A DNA stretch of 41,012 nt. Origin: a virus. Below are positions 33,899 to 40,516 of this stretch, piece by piece (the first letter of the stretch is position 1; every line of letters starts with the position of its first letter). The stretch covers positions 1 to 41,012 of the IMG/VR virus record IMGVR_UViG_3300009149_000094; one strand, written 5' to 3'. The position numbers and the translations under genes are program-made. A model generated the notes under the pieces. That model searched no databases and was not told where the DNA came from. It saw nothing but the letters and a program-made list of their open reading frames with translations.

Positions 33899-33962
33899 AA
33901 ACCTCCAAAGAAATGTTCCACGTATCTGATATTATACAAATACGTGGAACATGTGGAGGTTT
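33899..33962 (-). promoter_or_regulatory. Hairpin covering the DNA polymerase ribosome-binding site
   Basis: Outer 9-bp stem (33899-33907 with 33954-33962) and inner perfect 12-bp stem (33913-33924 with 33941-33952), separated by a 5/1-base internal loop, with a 16-base terminal loop. The polymerase Shine-Dalgarno GGAGGT (complement of 33901-33906) lies wholly in the outer stem, 7 bases before the ATG. The terminal loop contains a TATAAT box. It may act as a translational operator, a DNA operator or both. Confidence 0.6.
33931..33938 (-). promoter_or_regulatory. TGTATAAT box inside the hairpin loop
   Basis: Minus-strand TGTATAAT in the loop of the hairpin at 33899-33962, 38 bases before the polymerase ATG. 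RNA starting from it would keep only the 3' arm. No -35 match. Confidence 0.35.
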
Positions 33963-33979
33963 TTAGGCTATCAGGCGCA

Positions 33980-34315
33980 CTAAAACGTAAATACAAGATC
34001 CAGTGATGCTGTACCAGCGATAGTTTTGTTTAACTCAACAGCTACTTCATAACTATATATACTCTCGCTAGCGAGTGAAGAGATAATACCTGCCCTGTAA
34101 GATTCCCAGTAGGCACCTTCTAGCTCAAGATTGGCATTGATAGCATTGTGTGCAACGTTCACCGTAAAAGATTTCTTACCTGCAGCAGCTGCTGCAGCAA
34201 GTTCACCTGATACGAGTGTGTATGTTGATGTTGGTGTTGACTGTATCAACGAGAGACCAAGATCATATACAGCTATCATCTCTGTTTGTAAGTTGTAATC
34301 GGTTTTTAAACTCAT
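33980..34315 (-). CDS. Hypothetical small beta-rich protein
   Basis: 111 residues (MSLKTDYNLQTEMIAVYDLG...). An Ala-rich patch (VSGELAAAAAAGKKSFTV) is followed by a helix/strand region (VAHNAINANLELEGAYWESY) and a beta end (SLDLVFTF). No signal peptide; the Ala run is in the middle, not at the N-terminus, so it is unlikely to be a membrane protein. It ends 86 bases before the polymerase start, with the regulatory hairpin in the gap. Its style resembles small phage virion proteins, which is odd among replication genes; function unknown. Confidence 0.5.
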   Translation of the reverse strand: MSLKTDYNLQTEMIAVYDLGLSLIQSTPTSTYTLVSGELAAAAAAGKKSFTVNVAHNAINANLELEGAYWESYRAGIISSLASESIYSYEVAVELNKTIAGTASLDLVFTF

Positions 34316-34326
34316 AATTTTATCCT

Positions 34327-34620
34327 CTATGATTCAGCTAATTTCTTTAGCATCCTTGATTCTTCAACCTTCTCAAGTAAGAACTCTATCTTTGCTTTCT
34401 CATAATTAACAGCTGATGTATATCCAGCATTTAAGTCTTTAGCAATAATTTTTGCACTCTCAAGTTCTTGATCTTCTGATTTATCACTGAGAAGTTGTCT
34501 AATAGTGAATTCAGAGTCAGTTATCTCTTTAACTGCTTCATCTTCAGTTATACTAATTCTATCACTAACATAGGTATCAGTTAGTGTTTTCTTGTACTTT
34601 TTATTAGTTTTCTTTGTCAT
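34327..34620 (-). CDS. Hypothetical small charged protein
   Basis: 97 residues, with a very basic start (MTKKTNKKYKKTLTDTYVSD) and a helical, acidic remainder (DQELESAKIIAKDLNAGYTS, IEFLLEKVEESRMLKKLAES). A strong GGAGGT ribosome-binding site lies 5 bases before the ATG; this site also reads GGTATAAT and should not be counted as a promoter with confidence. It lies 11 bases upstream of the next small gene. No family recognised. Confidence 0.5.
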   Translation of the reverse strand: MTKKTNKKYKKTLTDTYVSDRISITEDEAVKEITDSEFTIRQLLSDKSEDQELESAKIIAKDLNAGYTSAVNYEKAKIEFLLEKVEESRMLKKLAES

Positions 34621-34670
34621 ATTATACCTCCAAAGTATGTAATTATATTATCCTTATACTCTGAAATATT

Positions 34671-35081
34671 TTAATTAGTTGCTTTTGTTTTACGCTCTTC
34701 TCTGGTCTTTTTAAGATGACAACTTACCTCGTTATTATGCTTAGCAATATCCTTTAACTTGTAATTGCATAACACCTGTAAGTTGTCCTTATTGCAGAAC
34801 AAACGATCTACAAAGGTATTCCAATCATCAAAACCATCCAGTATAACAGGATTAATATGATCGACAGCGACATCTGTTCCCTTAAACCACTTGCCGCATT
34901 CAGCACACAAGTACCTAACTGCCGGTCTCTTCGCTGGTGTACCATCTTTCTTCTTTAGTGGGAATTCTTTTCTAACTGCTTTTTTTGTCTCTTGAACGGC
35001 TGGTGATCTTGCAAACGCACGACGTAGAGCACCACGTATTGTAGCATTCTCATTCCACTTTTTCTTTTTCTTCTTAACCAT
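34671..35081 (-). CDS. HNH endonuclease-like protein
   Basis: 136 residues. After a very basic N-terminus (MVKKKKKKWNENATIRGALR) comes an HNH-type core: YLCAECGKWF (C59, C62), VAVDHINPVI (D74, H75), then FCNKDNLQVLC (N100, C105) and SCHLKKTREER (C121, H122). This is the compact phage HNH arrangement, with zinc held by the paired cysteines. Such proteins act in phage recombination, packaging or host DNA cleavage. No ribosome-binding site is visible; a TATAAT box ends 7 bases before the ATG, so a leaderless transcript is possible. It lies next to the SbcC-like gene and may act with it in DNA processing; this is inference. Confidence 0.7.
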   Translation of the reverse strand: MVKKKKKKWNENATIRGALRRAFARSPAVQETKKAVRKEFPLKKKDGTPAKRPAVRYLCAECGKWFKGTDVAVDHINPVILDGFDDWNTFVDRLFCNKDNLQVLCNYKLKDIAKHNNEVSCHLKKTREERKTKATN

Positions 35082-35087
35082 TAATTG

Positions 35088-35095
35088 ATTATACT
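35088..35095 (-). promoter_or_regulatory. AGTATAAT motif just before an ATG
   Basis: Minus-strand AGTATAAT whose 3' end is 6 bases from the ATG of the HNH-like gene (TATAATCAATTAATG). A transcript from it would start at or near the ATG. The 35354-35361 site has nearly the same arrangement. Confidence 0.4.
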
Positions 35096-35348
35096 ATAGA
35101 CTCCACTGGCCAGTGGACTTGTTGATTTTAAGATGTTCTTGAGCTTCTTTCATCTTCACATCTTTAATGTCTTTATTTTGAGTTTGTTCAGCTACTTTAA
35201 CAGGGTTCTTCTTACTTCCCTGTTGCAAATCAGGTGCTTTAGGTAAACTTGCTTTAGCTTTTGGTACTTTAGCCTCTGGCATCTTTATTGATGGTAGTGT
35301 TGTTTGAGTTTTTAATGCTTTAAGTAATTTTTCTATTTTTTTAAACAT
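35094..35348 (-). CDS. Hypothetical basic Lys/Pro-rich protein
   Basis: 84 residues (MFKKIEKLLKALKTQTTLPS...). The middle is Lys/Ala/Pro-rich and probably disordered (KMPEAKVPKAKASLPKAPDL), and the C-terminus is helical (VKMKEAQEHLKINKSTGQWS). High positive charge suggests DNA or nucleoprotein contact. No ribosome-binding site is obvious; a TATAAT lies 5 bases before the ATG. It sits between the SbcC-like and HNH-like genes. Function not recognised. Confidence 0.45.
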   Translation of the reverse strand: MFKKIEKLLKALKTQTTLPSIKMPEAKVPKAKASLPKAPDLQQGSKKNPVKVAEQTQNKDIKDVKMKEAQEHLKINKSTGQWSL

Positions 35349-35353
35349 AATTG

Positions 35354-35361
35354 ATTATATC
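35354..35361 (-). promoter_or_regulatory. GATATAAT motif just before an ATG
   Basis: Minus-strand GATATAAT, followed by CAATTATG, so the ATG is 5 bases past the hexamer. It overlaps the stop of the SbcC-like gene and resembles 35088-35095. Confidence 0.3.
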
Positions 35362-37138
35362 ATAAAACATCACTAACAATAGATATTCCACTCCTTTTTT
35401 CAACTTTAACAATCTTAGGGAATAAAGTCTTTGCTTCTGATGCATGATCTATGACCCATATCTGCTTGTCTTTAGATATTCTATCAAGTAACTCTATAAC
35501 TGTCTCTCGACCGATAGAGTCTAATCCATCAAATGGTTCATCTAATATAATTGGATTCAATACTATTCCAAATTGCTTCTTCAGGACGTCCAGGATTGCG
35601 AAATCCGCCGCCAGGGACAATGATCTATATTCACCGCCAGATAATGATCCAATTGATCTCTCTTTAGAATTTATGATTAAAGATTCTGAGAATTTTGCTG
35701 TTACATTTTTGTCTTTATTTACCTTATATGTCTGCAGTGAATATGACGCATTACCCCATATAGCAGATATATTATCCTGGATAAGATCGTTAAAGTTATT
35801 AACAAAATCTTCCATTATATGGGCTGGAGCACCAGTTGGTGCAAATACATTGCCAACTGCACTAATCATTATCTTTTCTTTATTATTGTTATTTATCTCA
35901 TCTGATATAACTTTAGCATTTTGTAATATCTCATATATTTTAGTTTTCTTCTCTTTGTTGTTTTCCATTTTAGTTTGCTGTAGTGAATTAGATCGCTTAA
36001 GTGACCCCATGTTAATACTAATATCTGCTATTGAGGTAGACGCAGATATAAACTCAGCACTCTCATCTTGTTGCTTTTTATCTAGCATTAATAATAAATC
36101 ATCTATATCTTTTGTTTTTTTAGCAATGTTAAGAGTTATAGTATTAATTTCTTTAAAGAGTACTTCTATTTTTTCATCTATATCTTTGTTATACTCAATA
36201 CGAGTGTTTTTTAGCTCTTCTATAACATCAGATTTTAAAAGTTTCTTACCCACGGTGAACAACGGCTCTTTACAGTTTGGACACTCGTTGTCAGGATTGA
36301 TTTCGGTGAGAGGTTGTTTCTTCCTCTCTAGGTTTATTAGATCAGATGTTAATCTACTGTGTTCTCTTCTTGCTCCGTCAATTTTTCCTCTTTCTGTTCT
36401 TGCTCTTTCTCTAACTTGCTCATATCTTCCGGTGTCTGGTCTTTTGATTCCGGATAACTTGGTAATGGTGTACTGTAGTTCCTCAATCTTCTTATTGTTG
36501 CTTGAAATAATCTCATTGATGCCATCTTCATCCTCCAGTGAGTCTTTATATATTTGCATATTGGACTTTAGTCCTTGCAGTTTAACATTATTCATATAAT
36601 TATCACTATCTATAGCTTTAATCCTATCCCTGCATTCTTTATAATAAGAGTTAAACTTGTCTAAGTTCATTAACTCTAGTATAAACTCTTTCTTCTTGCT
36701 ATCATTAAGTGATACAAATCTCTTATCATATGCACCTTGTGCTGTGTACATTGTTATTAGGAATTGATCATATGTTAAACCAATCTTTTGTTCAAATTCT
36801 TCTTGTCTTATATCTATTCTGCTTCCGTTTTTAAAGTATTCAACCTTTGTTGGTCTACATCGTTTAATAGAATAAGTATCCGTACCGACAAGCATATCAC
36901 ATTGAACACTACCAGATTTGGTGCCATTTCTAAATATTTCTGTTTTTGTTATTTTTCTTGGCACTTTATCAAATAAAGCAAATGACAAGGCGTTGAATAT
37001 AGCAGTTTTACCTGAACCATTACCTCTATTATCATCATAGTTATAACCTTCTAGTAAAACTAAACCAGTCTTATCAAATTGAATTTCTGCTTCTTTTATA
37101 CTAAGTATGTTCTCAATTTTGAGATTGGAAATTATCAT
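35360..37138 (-). CDS. SbcC/gp46-like recombination ATPase
   Basis: 592 residues of the Rad50/SbcC/T4 gp46 family. Walker A is GNGSGKT (39-45); a zinc-hook CPNC (286-289) lies in the middle of the coiled coil; the ABC signature is SLSGGEYRS (498-506), Walker B IILDEP (530-535) and the H-loop VIDHAS (562-567). It works with the SbcD/gp47-like nuclease (24424-25428) on DNA ends. The coiled coil on each side of the hook is short, as in gp46-type proteins. The start has AAGGTGG. A plus-strand open frame of 382 codons inside it is judged a shadow. Confidence 0.9.
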   Translation of the reverse strand: MIISNLKIENILSIKEAEIQFDKTGLVLLEGYNYDDNRGNGSGKTAIFNALSFALFDKVPRKITKTEIFRNGTKSGSVQCDMLVGTDTYSIKRCRPTKVEYFKNGSRIDIRQEEFEQKIGLTYDQFLITMYTAQGAYDKRFVSLNDSKKKEFILELMNLDKFNSYYKECRDRIKAIDSDNYMNNVKLQGLKSNMQIYKDSLEDEDGINEIISSNNKKIEELQYTITKLSGIKRPDTGRYEQVRERARTERGKIDGARREHSRLTSDLINLERKKQPLTEINPDNECPNCKEPLFTVGKKLLKSDVIEELKNTRIEYNKDIDEKIEVLFKEINTITLNIAKKTKDIDDLLLMLDKKQQDESAEFISASTSIADISINMGSLKRSNSLQQTKMENNKEKKTKIYEILQNAKVISDEINNNNKEKIMISAVGNVFAPTGAPAHIMEDFVNNFNDLIQDNISAIWGNASYSLQTYKVNKDKNVTAKFSESLIINSKERSIGSLSGGEYRSLSLAADFAILDVLKKQFGIVLNPIILDEPFDGLDSIGRETVIELLDRISKDKQIWVIDHASEAKTLFPKIVKVEKRSGISIVSDVL

Positions 37139-37157
37139 CTAAACCACCTTTACATAG

Positions 37158-37165
37158 ATTATACT
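37158..37165 (-). promoter_or_regulatory. AGTATAAT motif, possible -10 box for the SbcC-like gene
   Basis: Minus-strand AGTATAAT that begins in the TAG stop of the zinc-ribbon gene, 20 bases before the SbcC-like ATG. No -35 match at 16-18 bases. Confidence 0.4.
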
Positions 37166-37520
37166 ACTCGTCGCGTGGTGGTTTAGTTCTGGTATGTAGT
37201 TGCTTTTTGTCGTCAAAGTACACCCAGTTCATTTCTAACATAGTCTCTAAGGAGTATGTTCCACCATTAACGAGACGAGGTACCTCGTTCTTCCAATAGT
37301 GGACATCTTGTCTGTCTTTAAGAATCTCTTCCTGATTGTCTATCCATTTTTTGTTTGTTAGCTTGTCTGCTACTTCTCTTACCTGTGCAGAGCCAGAGAG
37401 TACAGGCATCTGTCTCTCCATATACTCTTCACATTTATTACATGGGGTCACTGTTCGCTTAACTGATGCGAATATCTGCTCTTGATGTCCACATTTACAT
37501 TTGAATGTGTACTTAGGCAT
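37164..37520 (-). CDS. FmdB-like zinc-ribbon protein
   Basis: 118 residues. The N-terminus has MPKYTFKCKCGHQEQIFASV with cysteines 8 and 10 and a second pair (TPCNKCEEYM), an FmdB/CxxC-type zinc ribbon. The C-terminal half contains VHYWKNEVPRLVNGGTYSLE and WVYFDDKKQLHTRTKPPRDE, patterns I recall in phage zinc-ribbon proteins. Its ATG overlaps the GroEL-like gene's TAA by one base, so the two are coupled. A regulatory, chaperone-adaptor or virion role is all possible; function unproved. Confidence 0.6.
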   Translation of the reverse strand: MPKYTFKCKCGHQEQIFASVKRTVTPCNKCEEYMERQMPVLSGSAQVREVADKLTNKKWIDNQEEILKDRQDVHYWKNEVPRLVNGGTYSLETMLEMNWVYFDDKKQLHTRTKPPRDE

Positions 37521-39220
37521 TATTGCTCCTCGGCCGTTTGCATCATATCTTGAAAAGCTTGCTTGCTAAGTTCCATTTGATTCTCAAGACCAGAATCTCT
37601 TGGGACAACAACGATACCACCAAGAGTCATAAGCAACGATGCAACTGATAGAGCATTACCAATACTTACTCTACATACCTTAGCAGGTTCAATGACGCCG
37701 CACTCAAATGGATCACTGATCTCATGTGTATCAGCATTGAATATCTTATTGGGTAGTTTACCCTCATAGATCATATGCTCTTGCAAGTTGTACCAAATAT
37801 CCTCAAACTGTTCACCACAGTTCTCTAATAGAATCTTGAAAGGGTGTCTCAGCGCTTTAGACATAATAAATCTAGATTTCGGATGTTGATCTGCTTGTTC
37901 AATTATATCTGCCAACATAAGATGAACACTACAGCCACCAGGAATAATGCCTTCAGCAATAGCAGAGCGAACTGCTTCTACAGCATCTTCAACACGACCT
38001 TTTTTCTCTCTTATCTCTAGATCAGATGCACCACCAACCCATATAGTAGATATACCACCTGTCAATTTACCGATCGCAGCTTTAATAAACATACGATCGT
38101 AGTCTGAGTGACAAGATTCAGCTATAGATTTTAATTCCTCAACTCTACTATTGATAGCTTCTGTATTTGGTTCAGCAATAACAAACGTCTCATACATATT
38201 ACATTTTGCCGTCTCAAATCCACCAAAATCTGTATATTCAATATCTTCTATATTACCTGGATCAAATACTGCAGCTCCTGTATAAGCGGCCATATCCCTG
38301 AGGAACATTGACCTTGAATTTGGCATACCAGTTCTTGGTGTTTTAACTGGGGCAAAAACAAAACCAGCTTTCACATTCTTCGCAATCTTATCTAAAACTG
38401 TATCAGAAAAATCATGAGCAAAGATGATTATGGGAGAACCATATAAGTCTGTCCCCTCCATTGCATCTTGCATATATGAGAGTGTTTTTAAATTATTGAT
38501 TGTTCCATCGTATAGAAATACTGCGCCATTGTCCATTGCAACTTGTTGACCAGCCCTATCATTAATAAATACTGGTCCAATCTGACCAAGCTCTTTAAGA
38601 CCTGCTGTAACGATATAACCATCGATCGAATCGACCTTCATGTCATTGCCCTGAGACTCTTCTATAAGAACTGTCCCATCGTCTCCAGCAGACATAATAG
38701 CCTCAACTGCTGCACTAGCTATCTCTGTATCTCCATTAGCTGATATAGTTGCAACACTTACTAATTGCTCAGAAGTAAGGTCTACAAGTGCATGATCTTT
38801 TAGAAAGTTACACACAACATCGCTATATAACTTCTTTAACTCATTAACAACTTTCTGTGGATTGTATTTTGGGTTATCTTTCAAGAACTCGTGTCCTGCT
38901 TTGATAAGGGAGTCAGCAAGTACGATAGCTGTTGTTGTACCATCTCCAGCTTCCTTAGCTGTATTAAGACATATCTCTTTTGCTGCTTCAATTATGATAT
39001 TAGCCTCGGCCTTATCAACACCAAGAGATTTTGCAACAGTCACACCATCTTTTGTAACAAGAGGTGATTGTCCATCTCTTTCAATCAGAACACCTCTACC
39101 ACCAGGACCAAGAGTGGATCTAACTATTGTTGCCATGTTTTCAATGGTGCTACATACGACATCGTTGATGATCTCTTTATCAGAGACAATTTTTTTAGCC
39201 TTACTTTTTTGATATAACAT
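37520..39220 (-). CDS. GroEL-like chaperonin
   Basis: 566 residues, close to the usual length of GroEL. ATP-site and fold motifs are present: STLGPGGRGVLIERDG (35-50), VTKDGVTVAKSLG (55-67), KEAGDGTTTAIVLAD (89-103), GDDGTVLIEES (179-189), and KKGRVEDAVEAVRSAIAEGI with D412, matching the catalytic aspartate of GroEL. The region where bacterial GroEL binds its partners (after GYIVTAG) is diverged, and the C-terminal Gly/Met repeats of GroEL are absent. It would fold phage proteins in the host, perhaps the capsid protein. No GroES gene is in this window. Phage chaperonins are known from a few large phages. Start has AGGTTTGAG-type site. Confidence 0.92.
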   Translation of the reverse strand: MLYQKSKAKKIVSDKEIINDVVCSTIENMATIVRSTLGPGGRGVLIERDGQSPLVTKDGVTVAKSLGVDKAEANIIIEAAKEICLNTAKEAGDGTTTAIVLADSLIKAGHEFLKDNPKYNPQKVVNELKKLYSDVVCNFLKDHALVDLTSEQLVSVATISANGDTEIASAAVEAIMSAGDDGTVLIEESQGNDMKVDSIDGYIVTAGLKELGQIGPVFINDRAGQQVAMDNGAVFLYDGTINNLKTLSYMQDAMEGTDLYGSPIIIFAHDFSDTVLDKIAKNVKAGFVFAPVKTPRTGMPNSRSMFLRDMAAYTGAAVFDPGNIEDIEYTDFGGFETAKCNMYETFVIAEPNTEAINSRVEELKSIAESCHSDYDRMFIKAAIGKLTGGISTIWVGGASDLEIREKKGRVEDAVEAVRSAIAEGIIPGGCSVHLMLADIIEQADQHPKSRFIMSKALRHPFKILLENCGEQFEDIWYNLQEHMIYEGKLPNKIFNADTHEISDPFECGVIEPAKVCRVSIGNALSVASLLMTLGGIVVVPRDSGLENQMELSKQAFQDMMQTAEEQ

Positions 39221-39234
39221 CTCAAACCTTCCTA

Positions 39235-39939
39235 TTATCTTTGTTGTTTTACTTTCATAAAATCATCGACTATCTTTTTATTCTTTTTCATCTTACGGTC
39301 ACTCTTCTCAAATCCATAGTAGGAATGACCTAGCTTTAGTGCAGCTTCAAGTGCAGATGATGCACCACCGAACGGTTCAAATATAATAGAACCAGGGAGA
39401 ACATCTGACATTCTTATCAAGAGTTCAGCTAGGTCCAAAGGATATGCTTCATCCAGAGAGCCAGTATCTATCTTCCATGTGTTACCTGGACAAGATAAGT
39501 CCTCATCACTTTTCAAATATTCTTTTATAGGGAGTCTATCTAATTTCCACACAGATCCGTTGCAAAAGTACATGACATACTCATGTGAGTTTACAAGATT
39601 GACCTCTGATCTCTTACCCGGTAACCACGTCTTCTCTACTATGATATTATCTACATGATCAAATCCTTCCTCTACAGCTATGTTAGCAACCTCAAACGGT
39701 CTGCTCTTGCACTCTATTGGGGCATAACATATCAAGAACATAACTCCATTCTTGACCATATTAGACTTGACTTTCTTTAGTAATTCTCTAAGTTTGTCAG
39801 GGTTATAGCCATCTCTCTTACGAATAGGGACACGAGACATACATATCTCAATCCCATGAGGAAAGACTGCGTCTTTGTCAAAGGGATCGAGTGAGCTTAT
39901 TCTAATATTTGTACTAAAAAGATTGTTTAGATTATCCAA
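39235..39939 (-). CDS. DNA methyltransferase-like protein with altered catalytic motif
   Basis: 234 residues. The C-terminal half has YPLDLAELLIRMSDVLPG and FEPFGGASSALEAALKLG, the AdoMet-binding FxGxG motif and the region before it as in beta-class amino-methyltransferases; SYYGFEKS follows. Where the catalytic (S/D)PPY is expected, residues 31-39 read EICMSRVPI, so the usual motif is missing. It may be an inactive or diverged methyltransferase, or another AdoMet-binding enzyme. The N-terminal ~100 residues are variable. It lies between the GroEL-like and dUTPase genes. Confidence 0.6.
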   Translation of the reverse strand: MDNLNNLFSTNIRISSLDPFDKDAVFPHGIEICMSRVPIRKRDGYNPDKLRELLKKVKSNMVKNGVMFLICYAPIECKSRPFEVANIAVEEGFDHVDNIIVEKTWLPGKRSEVNLVNSHEYVMYFCNGSVWKLDRLPIKEYLKSDEDLSCPGNTWKIDTGSLDEAYPLDLAELLIRMSDVLPGSIIFEPFGGASSALEAALKLGHSYYGFEKSDRKMKKNKKIVDDFMKVKQQR

Positions 39940-39956
39940 TACTTACCTCTGATAAC

Positions 39957-39964
39957 ATTATACT
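39957..39964 (-). promoter_or_regulatory. AGTATAAT motif, possible -10 box
   Basis: Minus-strand AGTATAAT starting in the TAG stop of the dUTPase, 18 bases before the methyltransferase-like ATG. No -35 seen. Confidence 0.35.
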
Positions 39965-40391
39965 AAGCACCAGTAGAACCAAAACCACCTGCTCCACGGT
40001 CTGTACTATCATCTATCACAAGTACGTGCTCTATCTCGTAGTCTGGTCCAAAAGGATGTATTATCATTTGGCATACTTTATTTCCAGCTTTAATATGAAT
40101 CGGCTCATCTGTCACGTTTGTTGCTACTATATTTGGTTCACCGCGATAGGATTCATCTACAATCTCAGCTAACAAGGATAACCCTCTACAGCCAAGACCA
40201 CTCTTTCCTTTTATGTGTGCGTACGTACTAACAGGAAGCTCCATCTTGAATCCAAGAGGGTGCTTTGTTACCTTACCTCTCTCAAAAACAATGTCTTCTG
40301 TAGCAAACAGATCAAAACCAGCATCTGTCTTGTGAGCTTTAACAGGTAGCTTACCACCCTCTAATACTTGCACCTTGATAATATTATTCAC
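39963..40391 (-). CDS. dut: Trimeric dUTPase
   Basis: 142 residues, the usual length. It hydrolyses dUTP to dUMP and pyrophosphate, keeping uracil out of DNA and feeding dTMP synthesis. The five trimer motifs are in order: AGFDLFA (24-30), GKSGLG (62-67), EIVDESYRGE (76-85), AGNKVCQMI (102-110) and RGAGGFGSTG (132-141). Motif 3 has the substrate-sugar/metal aspartate and tyrosine. It is next to a probable helicase and a kinase-like gene elsewhere, fitting phage nucleotide metabolism. AGGTAAA precedes the ATG. Confidence 0.93.
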   Translation of the reverse strand: MNNIIKVQVLEGGKLPVKAHKTDAGFDLFATEDIVFERGKVTKHPLGFKMELPVSTYAHIKGKSGLGCRGLSLLAEIVDESYRGEPNIVATNVTDEPIHIKAGNKVCQMIIHPFGPDYEIEHVLVIDDSTDRGAGGFGSTGA

Positions 40392-40453
40392 TTTACCTCC
40401 ATTATTGTTTTAAATCTTGTATTTGTTTTACCAAACATTAAAAATAAACCATC

Positions 40454-40467
40454 AGTTATTAATAACT
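40454..40467. repeat. 14-bp perfect palindrome in the 125-base gap before dUTPase
   Basis: AGTTATTAATAACT lies in an A/T-rich gap (40392-40516) that has no gene and no clear terminator. It could be a protein-binding operator, but its A/T content makes chance likely. The gap otherwise shows only A-rich short direct repeats (TAACAAA). Confidence 0.3.
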
Positions 40468-40516
40468 AACAAAAAATAACAAATAGTAGAATTGTTTTGT
40501 TTTCAGCTAACTAAAA

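Noticed and set aside
33913-33952. ParB parS-like site (TGTTCCACGT half sites)
   Set aside because: Both arms resemble a parS half (TGTTTCACGT), but true parS halves are contiguous; here they are 16 bases apart, and no ParA/ParB gene is in the window. I treat it as a hairpin in the leader.
34621-34628. GGTATAAT just before the gene at 34620 as a promoter
   Set aside because: The same bases are the GGAGGT ribosome-binding site plus spacer; an RNA starting after it would lack the site.
35451-36599. Plus-strand 382-codon open frame with hydrophobic stretches
   Set aside because: Lies wholly inside the SbcC-like gene, whose ATPase motifs are all intact in the minus frame; no domain recognisable in the plus frame.
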